Source: Blumeriella jaapii
Lineage: Eukaryota; Ascomycota; Leotiomycetes; Helotiales; Drepanopezizaceae
Length of the DNA stretch: 64,000 nt
Direction of reading: 5' to 3'
Assembly (NCBI GenBank): GCA_009599575.1
Contig: VWND01000001.1
Location: 2,666,001-2,730,000 of the forward strand
Part shown: piece after piece, positions 22,866 through 35,870 of the stretch
How the letters are laid out: every line of letters starts with the position of its first letter
Position numbering within the stretch: the stretch's first letter is position 1
Notes under the pieces: generated by a model
The model's input: only the letters and a program-made list of their open reading frames with translations
Databases searched by the model: none
Told to the model about the DNA's origin: nothing
Translations under genes and position numbers: made by a program

Positions 22866-25800
22866 TTATAAAAAACAATTATATTAATAACCGAAGAAAA
22901 GCCTTCGCCGCGATGGCCTTTCAGTTTAATATAATCGATAGTTTAAATAAGCAATCTTTTTCTAAACTTTTCAAACGACCAGTTCGAAAACGAATCTTTT
23001 AATTTATTGCTTACTCAATTTCTATCTGCCAAATTATTGCATACGCTTTCAAGCTGATTTTCAGAAAAAAAGCAGTTGAAATGTTTTTAATTTTTTTATA
23101 CGAGATCGATAAAATACTAAACGATTTTACGTACAACACTTTTTTTAAAACTTAATTTTATAATCTTTTCGAACGTTTTAAAATTAATAAAATATCGATT
23201 TCGACCTTTTCAATCAGTTTAGCAAAGCTAATTTCGAATAAACCTTTTTTCGAATTTTTTCCCTCGGAATACAAAAACCTCGAATACGTGTTTTTTAAAG
23301 CCGCCAGTAATAAGCTAGCTTTTCACCGGCCTTACGATTATAAAATCGAGCTTATTATAAATAAAAAAAAATCTGAAATACATTTTTTTATATAAAATAT
23401 CGATTTCAAAGCTCGAAATTATTAAAACCTATTTGCAAAATAATTTTAACAAAAGCTTTATCGAACTTTCCACCGCTTTTTTGCTGCTTCAGTGCTTTTC
23501 GCCAAAAAACCCGACGGTTTATTGCGTTTTTATATCGATTACCGAGCTTTTAATAATATTATTCGTAAAAATCGCTACTTTTTTTTTTTTATCGATAAAA
23601 CTTTTGCTTGTTTTTCGAAAGCGCGAATTTTTACGAAGCTCGATATTCGTTAAGCTTTTTATAAAATCCGAATAAATTTCGCTAATAAAAAACTGACGAC
23701 GTTTCGTACGCGTTACGGCGCTTATAAATGCAAAATGCTACTTTTTGGCTTTACAAACGGATCCGCAATTTATTAACGTTATATAAACAACGTTTTTTTC
23801 GATTATTTAAACGATTTTTGCATTGCATACCTGGATAATATTTTTATTTATTCGTCCGATCTTTTAAAATACGCTATATACGTTCGCAAAATATTTCAAA
23901 AGCTCGCTAACGCTAAATTACAGGCCGATATTCGGAAGTTTAAATTCAACGTTATTCGGATCCGTTATTTAAGCTTTATTATTTTTATTAAAAGCTTAAA
24001 AATAAATTTAAAAAAAGTCTTCGTAATCGCTTATTAAAAGCCTTTTACTATTGTAAAAAATATATAAACTTTTTTGATTTTTGTAACTTTTATCGACGTT
24101 TTATTCGAAACTACGATATAATTGCAAAACCTTTGGTTTATTTAATCAAAGCTAACGTTTTTTATAATTTTATTTTTAAATATCAGAAAAGTTTCGACTT
24201 TTTTATATTAGTTTTTATTATTACATCAGTTTTATAATATTATAAGCAAAATCTTTTTTGTATATTAAAAACTGACGCTTCCGACGGCGTAATAGCTTTT
24301 ATGCTTTCGCAATTCTATAATAACAATTAGCTTTCAATCGCTTATTTTAGCAAAATTATAATTTTCGCAAAACTGAACTACGTCGTATACGATAAAAAAA
24401 TGCTCGCAATCGTAAAATTTCTAAGCAATTTTCGTATTAAACTGATTAATTTAATTTATTAAATCAAAATTATTACTAATTATAAAGCTTTGGAATATTT
24501 TATAATTTTCAAACTTTTAAACGTTCGATAAACACGCTAAGCCGAGCTTTTCGTCGATTACAACTTTTTTATTATATACAAATCAAATAAACATAATCTT
24601 TTAATTAACGCATTAACACGTCGTACGAGCGAATTCGATCGCTAAAACTTTTAAACGCATTTAGCGCCTGCAAATATTTTTTCGAGCCGATTAAATCGAT
24701 CACCGCTTTTTAATTAAAAAACTTCGATTTTCTACGGTTTTCGAAACAGCTGTTTTTATCGTTAAAATAGCTGATTTCTTTTTCGCATTTCGTATCGTTA
24801 ACCAGCTTTTCTACGCTAATCGCACAGCTAGCAGCCTGATAGCTTTTCGAAAAAAAGCTGTACGAAACGCTACGAAAAAAAACGACGATAATAATATTTC
24901 GTATATATTTAAACGCGATTTGCTGTTATATTACGGTCGCTTAATAATACTAGACGTCGATTATTTTTGTTTGGCTTTTATACGAGAAATATACGATCAA
25001 GTTTCCATCGCTTATTTCAGCGCTCGCAAAATTACGCAATTGCTTTCGGACTAATATTATTAGCGAAATATAATAGCTTTCGTAAAACAATACTATCGCA
25101 ATTATTACGCTTATCGAAAAAGTTTTGTTTTAAAAAATAAGCGCCCCGGCTTTTTTCAGCCTTTTTCTGTTTTTAATCATTTTTAAAAGCACGTTATAAT
25201 AAACTTTTGCAATTTTAACAAAAACAAATACGATTACGATAACGTATTCGTAATAATAAATCGCTTTTCCAAGCAAGCTATTTCGATTTTTTGTTATAAA
25301 AATATCGACGTTCGAAGCTTCGTCAAATTGTATATATTCTACGTATATAAGTATTTTAGCTTTTTAAAAAGTATTATTAGCGATCGTGGCTTTTAATATT
25401 AATTTACTTTTTAATTTGAATCAAATAAAATATTCGATACGCAATTAAAGTTTTCGACAGCCGCTTATTTTAAAACCGATAATCAAACCGAAATTTACAA
25501 TTAATATTTGCAAAAACGCTTTCGATCTTTCGTAAATTTTTATTAAAACGATTAAAGCGAATTTTTTCTAATATTAAATTTCGCTTAAATAATTCTTTTT
25601 TACGAAAGTTTAGATGGCTTTTTACTTTTTAAAATTATATACGGTTATATTTTTTATATTAATTAAAACTAAAAGCTCGATACTTTTTTTTTTTCTAATT
25701 TTTTATATAAGTTAAACGCAAACGAAGCTCGTGCGTACGCTCGCCGCTATTACGACGCTTGAAACTTCGCCAAATCGCACCTTTAATAAGCTTACGATAA

Positions 25801-26395
25801 AATAAAAAAAAATGCGAATAAGTTTCGCCGCGCGATCGATTTTAACGTTAACGATTACGTTTAGCTCGATATGCGTTTATTTTCGATCTTCCGGCCTTTT
25901 CGCAAGCTCGACAATTTTATAAACGGCCCTTTTAAAGTTATAACCAAAATTTTCGACAACGCTTTTAAATTAAATCTTTTTAGTATTATAAACGTACATT
26001 CAGTTTTTTACGCTAATCGACTGCGTAAAGCAGCTAACGACGCGCTTTCAGGTCAGGTTAACTCAGCTTTTAAATTTTTTAATATAATTAATAAATTTAA
26101 ATATAAAATCGAAAAATTAATCGCTTATCGAATACAGCGGAAAACCTTTTAATATAAAACTTCTTAGATAGGCTTAGATAAAAATCTTACGTAGTATTCC
26201 GCGTCTGATTTTATATACGCTTTTTTAAAAATGCGCGACTTTTATTTAGCGCATAAAAAGCTTCCCGGTTTTTTTGCAAAATTTATAAACTGGCTGAAAG
26301 CGTATTTCGAAGATTTAAATTCGTACGATTATTTGAATAACGACGTATTAATAAATAAAAGCTCGAAGGCGCGCTTTTTTCGGACGGAAAAATAA
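22866..26395 (+). pseudogene. B2 pol, right part: RT, RNase H, integrase, chromo-like domain
   Basis: B2 resumes after A1. RT is at about 23230-24000 (KNPTVYC, KAREFLRSS-like frame, and CRAYNNIIRKNRYF-type fragments). RNase H follows with TDASDGVIAFMLSQF (about 24270-24315). The integrase core lies about 25200-25600. The C-terminus is open over 25871-26152, with FRKLDNFINGPFKVITKIFD and KFKYKIEKLIAYRIQRKTF, matching the chromo-like end of B1. The active site Tyr-Leu-Asp-Asn at about 23825-23838 has lost its second Asp. Stops are at Gln and Trp codons. Confidence 0.88.
24860..24892 (+). repeat. 33-bp palindrome, site B-ii (B2)
   Basis: Arms GTACGAAACGCTACG and AACGACGATAAT. It lies in the RNase H to integrase linker and is the same site as 5842-5873 (B1) and 58923-58955 (B4). 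Confidence 0.75.
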
Positions 26396-26662
26396 TGTAA
26401 CGATTTATTCTGTTGCCACTTTTCGTATTATCCCAGCAATTACGTATAGCTGCAAGCTCTCTGATTTTCTGGTGGGTTTTTTATTAATTGTGGAAATTAT
26501 TATATATATAAGGCTTTTTTTTCTTAGCAACCTTTGCTTTTTGCAGTTGTTAATTTTAAATAAATATTTTTGTTACAGAACCAAAGGCTCGTTTTTTATA
26601 CCATATGAACACGGCGACCAGTTGACTGATTTCCCAGCCCTCCGACTGATTAGATCGTCACA
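26396..26662 (+). repeat. 3' LTR of B2
   Basis: A 267-bp LTR beginning TGTAACG and ending GTCACA, the latter probably the unmutated form of the terminus. It is followed by the TTTTT duplication (26663-26667). Confidence 0.93.
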
Positions 26663-26667
26663 TTTTT

Positions 26668-28150
26668 TATTTGCTTTAGCGTGTTACATTTGCAATCTTC
26701 CGAAAAAGGCTTGATCCAGTTTTCGTTCGAAGCAAAAAAAAAAAAGCTGACGGGTTTATTTAATTCTTATATAAAAATATCGAAATAAAATTTTTAAATC
26801 GTTTCGTCGTCGAAAGCGAAAGTTTTAAGCAAGATAATCTAATTTTGTACTTTTTGTGTAATTTTTTTCGTGATAACTTCGATATCTCTTTTTAAGCCTT
26901 TTCGGTCGAGTCGTGCAATAGTCGAAATCTTAAATGCTTTTATTAAAATCTGAAATATTAACGGTATTAATACGACGTTTTTACGCAGCAAGCGTTTTTA
27001 GTATTTACGTATTTAGCTTCGAAAAATTAGATTCAGAATTATTTAAAATCTTTTTTTTCGAAATGCCGGCGTTTTCCGAATTTAATTCCGTAAAATCGTC
27101 GCGTTTTTTGTTAATTAGCTTAAAAGCTGTAGCTCGGCGTCGATTTCCGGCTGTTTTTATTCGCGGTGCCTTTTTTGCTGGCGACGCGAATAGTTTTTTT
27201 TTCCGAATAAAAAAAGTTTCGGAAATATCGGCGCGCTTTTTTACGTCTTTTGTTTTTACTTTTTTCGAAATCGTTTTTATAAATATAATAGGTTTTTTGT
27301 ATTCGAATAAACGGTTATCTGCTATTACGCTTTTGGTTTCGTTTTCGAATTCGTTTTCGATAATTAAAAATAAAAATCGCCGAATTGTTTTAGCTGCTTT
27401 AAAAATATTAATTGCTACCGCGTGTATTTTTTCGAATTAAACGAAAATAATATTGGCTTTTTCGTCCTTTTCGTCGTCGTAGATTTGAAATATCGAAATA
27501 GCGTCGTTTTTTTTTTTCGGTATAAAAATGCCGCATTTAGCGATATTTAGTTTTTTGCTTTGAAAAAAAATTAAATTTAAAGTTTCGCAGCCGATTAAAA
27601 CTTTTTTTGGCGATTACATAGCGTCGTCGACCAGTTTGCAAACAGCTGTAAAAAGGCTTGTAAATCTGCGGGCTTTTGGATTGTTAGCTTTTAAAGCTTA
27701 CGCTTTGAAAATATAAGCGTTTAATACCCAGACTTTTTTTTTAATAAAAGTAATAGTTTCGAAAAAGCGAGCGAAATGCCGAAGTAAAATAACACCGGTG
27801 ATTTTGTTAAAAACGTATTTTTAAATATTTTTTTTTCGTTGATTTAACAAAAAACGTAATATTCGGTTTGTTATTTTCTTTTTATTATTTCGAGCTTTTT
27901 TTGCTTCGGCGAAAGCTTTTAAAACGTTATCGTAATTTAGCAGGAATTTGTCGTAATTAAAGTTTTTGCGAACGAATTCAGCTTTAACGAAGCTTTCGTA
28001 ATCGAATAAAAATTCGTTGACGTTTTTAATTATTATATCGAATTGTTTTATAAACGTTTTTATAAAAGCTGCTTATTAATTTGAAATAGCGGTATTATAT
28101 GCTTGCTTAAACTCGGAAAAATTGCGTATAATAGTTCCGTTTTAAAATAA
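26668..28150 (-). pseudogene. A2 extra frame (ORF2), N-terminal part
   Basis: Reverse-complement match to A1 about 19215-20780. Fragments of the same protein as A1 can be read on the minus strand. A plus-strand open frame at 26934-27440 is an antisense shadow of it. It contains the palindrome at 27159-27191. Confidence 0.78.
27159..27191 (-). repeat. 33-bp palindrome, site A-iv (A2)
   Basis: On the plus strand it reads ATTCGCGGTGCCT ... GGCGACGCGAAT, the reverse of the A1 copy at 20262-20294. Confidence 0.88.
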
Positions 28151-28700
28151 ATTAAAAATAAATTTACTAGGTTTAGCAACGTTTTATTTGAGGAACGATA
28201 TAATATCGATAGATTTGTTAATTAGAAAAGTATATTATATTTATTTAAAAAGTAATTGAAAAAAAGTACGGAAATTATAAAATATTTATATTCAAAAGTC
28301 ACGGGAATCCGCATGCTATTTTTCCAATGAATTATAACTGTTTAGGTAAGTATCCGTTCAGAACAACGAAAAAAGTAAACAGTGCAAAAAGTAGCAAATA
28401 ATAAAATGCATAAAAGATAGTTTTCGTAAAATATGCGAACGATATAAATGTATCAGATATGCGGCTCAAATATATACAAAGCCTTTGTTCTGAAAAACAA
28501 AAGTATAATAAATATCTTAAATAATATAAAAAAAGGTTTCAAAAATAAACAGTATATATAAAACAGAATTAAATTATATACAAGCAAAGCAAAACAAAAA
28601 CAATAAAACAGTATATAAAAAAAAAAAAAAATAAATAATAAAAACAATAAAATAATTAATAAATAATCTTATATGCATCTTTCTTTTTTTCGGTCATAAA
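28151..28700 (-). other. AT-rich spacer of A2
   Basis: Equivalent of 18731-19210 in A1. Only short T- or A-rich frames occur and I see no gene. Confidence 0.5.
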
Positions 28701-30060
28701 TGAAATTACGATTTGAATTATGCTTTTAACAGCGGGATTATCGTTCGGTTGTTTTCAGACTTTTTCAAAAGGTTTTTTTTCGTTAAAAGTATAATTATTT
28801 TAATCGAAATCGTCGTCGAAATCGTTGGAATCGAAATCGCTATTTAAATCAAAATCTAAAAAATAAATTTGCTGGTTTTTTTTGTAAAATCGCTTTAACC
28901 GGTTGGCGGCGAACGTTTTTTTCAGTTTTATTTTATCGAATTCCGTAAGCTTATAATAGCTTTTATCCAATTCGGCTTCGCATATTTCGTAAGGTCCGAG
29001 CCATTTATAATTAAGTTTAATATCGGCCGATTTATTAATAGCGCGCTAAACGTTGTAAATTAAAACCAAATCTTTTTTTTTGATTAGCGTTTTTTTAAAA
29101 CTTTGGTTTTATTTCAGATTTTTTTAGCTGTTTTTTTAAATTTTTTTTTTTTTAAAATTATTTTTTTTATATTTATATCGCGGTAATCGAATTACTTAAA
29201 TCTTATTGCTAATAAATTTGCTTTCGTTTTTATTTTGATTACGTTATAAAACTTTTATATAAACCATTTTATTTTCAAAAGCAGTCGAGCGTTTTTGCCG
29301 TATTAAATAAAAAATAAAATCATTTTAATAAAAACGTATATATATATACGCATAGCAAAAAGCATTTCCGAAAATTTCCGCGATTAACGCTTATAATCTT
29401 TTCGAATAGCTTTTGAAAAGCCGTCGAAAACATTTTTATGATTTTATTTAACGGATCCGTTGCTTTTCGAATTATAAGCTAAGATTTAAATACGCTGAAT
29501 ATCGTATTTTTTTATAAAAATTTCGACAACGCTTTTGTTTTCGGATTTATTATCGACGTTTAATTTGCTAAACAAGCCGTATCGATATACAACGTTTTTT
29601 TAAAAAAAAATCGTTATAACTTTTAAAATAGCGTTTCGGAAAAATCGCTTTTCAAATTATCCGAATAAATCGTCGATAGCGAATACGAAATACGTATATT
29701 CGCGGTCGATAATCGGTACGCGTATAACGTCGAAATTAATTTTTTTTTAAATTTCAAAAAACCACGTCGGATATAATAAATTTTTTTTTCGGCCAGGCTT
29801 TCGTTTTTAATAAAAAATGCAGCTTTTAACGAAAGCTTTGCAGTTTTCGAAACATCTTTTTTACTAAAAATCGTTTTTAATTCGGTAATAAATAGCTTCA
29901 GCTTTTTTATAAAACATTTTTCGTAGGCTTTTTTTATAATTTGAAATTTATCGGCTTTGTTATTTACTATTAAGCGTTTTTAATATATATTATTTTTTAT
30001 TTTATACAGCTTTTTATCGGCTAAAATATAATCGAAAGCTTGGTTTTTAAATAATTTAAA
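28701..30060 (-). pseudogene. A2 integrase with acidic tail, remnant
   Basis: Minus-strand match to A1 17290-18720. The acidic Ser/Asp tail lies at about 28800-28855. It is more heavily mutated than the A1 copy. The catalytic and zinc-binding regions are recognised by collinearity with A1 rather than by clean reading. Confidence 0.8.
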
Positions 30061-30202
30061 TTAATAATTTAATACGTTAAATAATTTAAATAAAATAATT
30101 AAATAATATACGATTAAATAAAAGTTTTCGATTTCGTAATTATCGATTAAAAGTTTATTTTCGTCGTTAATCGGCTTATTCCGATCGTTTTCGATTAAAT
30201 CT

Positions 30203-30235
30203 ATTCGCGGTGCCAGCCGAAATAATAACGCGAAT
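30203..30235 (-). repeat. 33-bp palindrome, site A-iii (A2)
   Basis: Plus-strand arms ATTCGCGGTGCCA and AATAACGCGAAT. On the minus strand it reads FALLFRLAPRI inside the open frame 30061-30321. Confidence 0.9.
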
Positions 30236-30265
30236 GCTTTTTCGGCCCGAAAATTAATATTTTTT

Positions 30266-30298
30266 ATTCGCGATGCCAGCCGAAATAGCAACGCGAAT
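30266..30298 (-). repeat. 33-bp palindrome, site A-ii (A2)
   Basis: Plus-strand arms ATTCGCGATGCCA and TAGCAACGCGAAT; the minus strand reads FALLFRLASRI. The 63-bp spacing from its neighbour matches A1. Confidence 0.9.
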
Positions 30299-30329
30299 GG
30301 TTTTGGCTTTATAAAACCCAAAGCGCAGA

Positions 30330-32205
30330 TAACGAAGCAGCCGATTTCGTTAGCAATTTATTCGTTAATATCTTATTCGTTTTATTTAGCGAAATCAAAT
30401 AAATAAAAGCGTTTTCGTTTAAAAAAACCGTTTGCCGCTATATTAATTATTTTTTTAATATGCTTAATTTCGAAATTTATAAATCGCATTTAAATTATTT
30501 AATTAATAACGAGCGCTTTTAATAAATTATTAGCTTTTTTATTTAATTAATCGACAAAAACTTTTGCGTTTGTTTTTAAAATAAAATATACGTCGTACAA
30601 TTCGCTTTTTATTTTTTTTATTATTTTAAAAGCGCTTCGACATTTTCGTTTAATAATATCGTAGCGTGTTTTCGCGGAAAACTATAAGTCGCTTTCGAAT
30701 CGTAAAAAATGCCGTTTTTTGTTTTTATCGATTTATTGTAATACAGCTTTTCAACCGAAAATATTAACGTCGATAATTAAAATAATTTTTTCTGCGTTTA
30801 AATTATAATCGATCCGCATAAATAATAAAGCCGATAAAAAGTCGTTTTTAAAAACTTTTATAGCTTTGCTTTGCTTTTCTTCCTAAACGAAATCGATTTC
30901 TTTTTTATCGTAGCGTAAATAAATATAGTTTTTTAAAAAAAGTTTTTAATTTAATTGCGATAATAAATCATAACGCTAATAAAAGCTTTAGCTTCGGTAA
31001 TATTTTTACACTTTTTCTATTCGCAAATCTTTTTAATTTTCTTTCGTTAAAAATAGCGGCCAGCGCTATCAGTTATATAACTAACGATATTTATTTCGGA
31101 TATGCAAAATTTTAATCGAAAACCAATAATAGCTTTAGCTTTTTCGAAGCAGATTATAATTTTGTCGATGTTTTAAATATATTTTATTATATAGCGTCGA
31201 ATTTTAGGAAAAATCTTTTTATTATTATAATATAATCTAAGGCTTTTTATTTCGACGTCGTTAACGTAAAAAAAAGCAATATCAAAAATGCAAATCATAA
31301 AAACCTTATATACGATTTTAACGAATTAAGCGATTGAATTAATAGCTTTTATAAATACTTTCGTTATACGTAATAAACCGATTGGAATTTAAATTGCCGT
31401 TATATTTCGAAATCGTAAGTTAAATATTAAATAGTCGTAATTTAAAAACAAATCGAAAAAAAAAGCGATCGTTAGTTTTGCGAATTCGTTTGAAAATTAA
31501 TCGACGTTAAATAGCATGTTAGCGTTTCGTATCGTTATTTTGTTTATTTCGACGACTGCGATAATAAATTTGTAAATATTTTTCTTTTTTTTCGCAACGA
31601 TAAACCATTTGTTTTTGTATGGGCCGTAGCAGAATTCGAAGATTTTTTGCTTAATTCGTTTTTTTAGCATTTCGACCATTTTATTTTAAAAAGCTTTAAA
31701 AACTGAAAAGGTTTTTTCTTGCCAGGCTTCGTAAAATACGGTTTTAATATCGATATAAAACGTAATGTTAAAGCTGAATTAGCTTATTTCGGTGAAATCG
31801 AAAATTATAATTTTTTTTCGGTTGCGTAAAACTTCGTACAAAATCTTTTTTTTTTTTAGCAAAAATTAAATTCCGATTGCTAAATTATCAAATCGTTTTT
31901 TTGTAAATCGGCTGCCAAATAATAAGCTGAAAAATCGGCCGGTAATAAGTCTTTCGAGCTCGCTAATAACTGATTAAAATAGTTTTATTGTTTTATTTTT
32001 TTCAAACTAATCGTTTATTTTTCCGAAAATATTTCTACCGAATTCGCTAAAATTCACGAATCGTATTTTATCAGCTTTACGCTTATAAAAAATGCTGATG
32101 TTAATACAAAAAGGTAGGATATATAAATCGGGTTTGTTTAATACGAAAACGAAATCTTCGGAACTTTTATTTCCGAATTAATAGCTAAAAATATTAATAT
32201 TAATT
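30330..32205 (-). pseudogene. A2 RNase H and reverse transcriptase remnant
   Basis: Minus-strand match to A1 15230-17100. An open piece at 31497-31679 reads KRIKQKIFEFCYGPYKNKWF, the RT start. The active-site region lies around 31250-31275. Stops are dense. Confidence 0.82.
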
Positions 32206-32211
32206 AATTTC

Positions 32212-32244
32212 ATTCGCGATGCTATTTCGATTAGCGACGTAAAT
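32212..32244 (-). repeat. 33-bp palindrome, site A-i (A2)
   Basis: Plus-strand arms ATTCGCGATGCTA and TAGCGACGTAAAT. The last arm has one G-to-A style change compared with A1. Confidence 0.85.
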
Positions 32245-33400
32245 GCTTTTAGCCGAGTATTTTCCAGGTTTTATTATAGCTTAGCGTCTGTTTTAAAGCC
32301 AAAGCCGGCTATTCGTTTCCCGATAAAACGTCGATTAAAAAAACCTTATCGCCGGCGACGATAATTTAATTTTGAAAAAATCGGTTCCAGTTTCAAAAAA
32401 AAGCTTTTATTTGGCCGTTTTCGGTGTATTTGAAATTAACGAAACTTTTCAAAATCCAAAGCATTTTAAAAATAATAAAATAAAAGCATTTTTTTATTAT
32501 TAAAAAGTTTTTATAAATAATAATATTTTTAACGTTTATTTTTATATTTCGTATAATTTTATTAAATTTAATAATATTTTTATTAACGATAATATAAATT
32601 ATTCGTTTATCGGTGATAATCGGAACGCTATTAGCTTCGGCTGTTTTTTGGTTTATGCAATTAACTTCGGCTTTATTATCGAATAAAGCGAAAGCGGTCG
32701 TACTTTTTTTAAGCATTATTTTTATTTTTAACGCTTTTATAACCGTATAAAAGCAGTTTCGTCGTTTTGACTTTTGGGTTTTTATAGCGAGGACCAAAAA
32801 GCTGATTTTTTTCGAAAATTTCTTTCTATCGGCTAAATTGACTGCGATATTATAAATTTCTTTTTAATCTTTTTTTAATTTAAAATCGTTTTTTTTTCGG
32901 ATGATTTCAACCTTTTCGTTTTTTTTTAATGCAAAAATTTGTTTATTAATAACTTTGTCGAATCTCCTTTTTATACTAAACAAATCGCTGAATTTCAATT
33001 CGATTTTCTGTTTTATAATTTTTTTAATAGCTTCGTCGACTGCTTCGAAGCTGATATATTTATCGATTTATTTTTCGCTTCGCATTAATAATAAACGCTT
33101 AAAAGCTAGTACTTTCTGAATAATTTAAATCGGAATATCGATATCGATATTTTTTATATCGTCGTTAATTTTTTTTATTATAAGCGTTTTTTTAATAGTT
33201 TTATCGTTTTTTTTTTCGAATTTCAAAATCTTTTTTTTTTTTCGATTTTAACGTTTTTTTTCATATTAATTGATTTGGCGAATAAAACAGAAGCATTTTG
33301 CTTTTTTATAATTCGCTAGCTTAATTATACAACCATAATATTTGCAAATGCGATAATTGCATTAGCAATATATATATTTATTTTTTATTTATATATTTGA
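32245..33400 (-). pseudogene. A2 protease and pre-protease remnant
   Basis: The open frame 32393-32797 reads AFALFDNKAEVNCINQKTAE, the same protease as A1; the active site is Asp-Asn-Lys-Ala in place of Asp-Ser-Gly-Ala. A charged pre-protease segment lies above it. Confidence 0.8.
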
Positions 33401-34900
33401 ATTCCATTTACATTTAGAATAAAGGTTTTTTTTTTGATTAATACGCTTTCGGGAATATTTTTTTTTTTTTAATAAAAATCGTTTTCGTATTTTTTTTGTT
33501 TTTCAAGTAATCGTTCCATTCCGTATCTTTTATTTTCAAGCGAATAATATTCAACCAGCTCTGGTTTTCAGCTTTATTAAAAAAGCTTATTTTTGCTTCC
33601 GTCGGGTCGAAGCAAATCGCTTCGTATTTATTAATATAACAAATATTATTATTTATACAAAAATTAAATACTTTGCATTTTAAGCGAATATAAGATTTTT
33701 CGCAGTAAATTTCTTTGTTATTACAAAACCTATATTTAAGGCCACGGAATCTGTTTTAATAATTATTTTTATTATTTTAATAGCCGCGATTCTGATTTCC
33801 GCGTTGGTTTTTTTTTTTTTTTTTTTAATAATCGTTATTATAATTAGTATTTCGCTAATTCTGATCGCTAATACGAAAAAGTTGCTATTAAGCAGTTATT
33901 ACTTTTACGATAATTTAGCGAAATTAATAGCTTCGCGTATTTTAAAAAAAATAATTATTATAAAAGCTATTTTAATCGTTTTTATTATCCGAATTAACGT
34001 AAAAAAGTTTTTTCTGCTATTGTATAAAACTTTCGATTTTGCTTTAAAATTTTTGAATTTTGATATCGGTAAATTTTAATACGAAAATTTCGATATTTTT
34101 ATTAAGCTTTTCCAAACTAATAAATTTTGCAAAACAATTAAATAATATAATAATTAACTGTTTTTTAGCGATTTCGGTAACTTTTAGTGGCTGGGCATAT
34201 TTCTGCATTAAAGTTTTTACGTTTTTTTATAAATAAAAAAAAAAGAAATTTCTTTTGGTTTATAGCTTCGATAATACGTTCGCTTTGGTTTTGTTTAAAA
34301 ACGAATTTCACAAATTTAAAATACTGATCGAAGGTTTTAAGATTTTGTTTATTAATTTTAAAATGCTTAATAATTTTATTACGAATGCTAATTAAAAGGC
34401 CAAATAAAAATAATCTTTTTTATTTAATTTCGCTTAAAACTTTTTTATTAACGAAAACGTTAGAAACTTTCGTATAAGTACGATAATAAGCTTTGAGTTT
34501 TTTGGCTTAGCGAATTATCATATCAAATTATTTAAAAAAAGCGATAGTATCGCGGATTTGCTAGCGATCGTGGTTTCGGAATTTTGATTTCAAAGCTTTA
34601 ATTAGCTTGCGCTAGTTTCGAACCCTAATAGTCTTTTATTTATTTATCGATTTAATAATATTTTTAATAATTAAATTATAATAGCGAAAGAATTTATCGA
34701 ATATTTTAGTTTTAAAAACTCCGAAATTCTTACAGGTTTTTTTATATTTTTCGATAAAATCGGTAACGTTAGCGCTATTAAATAAAAATACATCAGAGAA
34801 ACCAAAAAAGAGTATGCGGCCTCGCATAAAAAAACGAAAAGCGTCGTTGTTTATAATATTAATAAAAGTATTGGTAAAGTTTGAATTAAATAAATAAATA
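33401..34900 (-). pseudogene. A2 gag remnant
   Basis: Minus-strand match to A1 gag. The frame 34636-34827 reads NSANVTDFIEKYKKTCKNF, like A1 12607-12798. The Cys-rich segment lies near 33660-33750. Confidence 0.78.
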
Positions 34901-35599
34901 TTTTCTAAAGTTGCAGGTTAAGGGTTTTTAGTATAAAAAGAATCGTTTTTAATAAAAAAGCTATTAAAAAAGTTTTTGTGTTTTTTAAAAAAATTAAATA
35001 AAATAAAATTGCGTCCAGACATTTGGATAATATATTGAAAAACTTGTTTTTTGGTAAATTAACTGAATTAATATAATATTGTTATATAATCCACGGTTTC
35101 GATATTCCGTAGCTTAAGCTAATGCACGTATAGCCATTTTTTTATTATTTTTAATAAAAAGCCGTAAATTGTAATTGCTATAATCACAAAGCGCAAAATC
35201 AAAAGGTTGAGTTTTCGCCAGGCGTTTAACCAAAAGAGATTTAATTTAAAAAGGCCGAGCGCAGCGGTCGAAACGTACGAACCAATATTCGATTTGTTAT
35301 TTTTAAACAAAAAAGCGATTTTCGAGTTTTAAATTTCGCACGGTTCAGAATTGCTTAACCGTAATTTTAAACGTTTTTAAAATGTATTATACTTTTGTAA
35401 TTTAATAATTATGCGCAAAATAAAAGAAGCTATTAAAAGTTCTTTATATAATGCAACTGCGAATAATATCATATAAAAAGTTTTTTAAGCCGTAATAGCG
35501 AAAATATCGAAATCGATTTTGATTGTAAATTTGAAAAATGCATCGGCGAATATATAAAAACGAAACACCGAAGTTTAAATCTTTGCGTAGATTACTAAA
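34901..35599 (-). other. A2 leader with primer-binding site
   Basis: Leader equivalent to A1 11838-12530. The primer-binding site is at 35585-35597, reading TAGTAATCTACGC on the minus strand; the expected TGG has become TAG by one G-to-A change. Confidence 0.6.
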
Positions 35600-35866
35600 T
35601 GTAAAAGTAGATAGGAAAACCAGACTGATACGGCCATATATCGGTAGGTAAAATAATCTAGGAAATCCTTAAAAAAGACTAAAAAAAGAAAAAAAAGAAT
35701 AAGTAAAAATATGAATTGGACTGCGTGCTTATGGTACTATCTAAAAGGATGCTTTGCTTTTATACCTGTTGAAAGTAGTTAATAGCAGGGGGTTTCGGAA
35801 GGGTCCATGCCTCGATCATAGCTAAAACTACCAACTCCCATTAATACAAGGTATCACCGTTTTACA
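35600..35866 (-). repeat. 5' LTR of A2
   Basis: A 267-bp LTR, TGTAAAAGTAG to CCGTTTTACA, followed by GTAT (35867-35870) and then by C1 sequence. Confidence 0.93.
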
Positions 35867-35870
35867 GTAT

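Larger units (their letters stand above)
8948..26662 (+). mobile_element. Gypsy element B2, complete, inside A2 and holding A1
   Basis: LTRs at 8948-9214 and 26396-26662 are flanked by the duplication TTTTT (8943-8947, 26663-26667). Removing A1 and its 4-bp duplication leaves 6,414 bp, against 6,413 bp for B1. The left part carries leader, gag region and protease; the right part (22866 on) carries RT, RNase H, integrase and chromo-like domain. On both sides the host sequence is A2 in reverse. Confidence 0.95.
448..35866 (-). mobile_element. Gypsy element A2, complete, holding B1 and B2
   Basis: A full-length family A element on the minus strand. It is bounded by two 267-bp LTRs (448-714 and 35600-35866) that start TGTAAAA and end TTTTACA, and it is flanked by the 4-bp duplication GTAT (444-447, 35867-35870). 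C2, which lacks the insert, runs straight through the matching site at 49207-49220. Removing B1, B2 and their duplications leaves 11,281 bp, close to the 11,297 bp of A1. Order on the minus strand is gag, protease, RT, RNase H, integrase, then a long extra frame. It is heavily RIP-mutated, with no intact gene. Confidence 0.93.

Noticed and set aside
26934..27440. 168-codon plus-strand frame as a gene
   Set aside because: It is the antisense of the A2 extra frame, whose sense peptides match A1 and A3.
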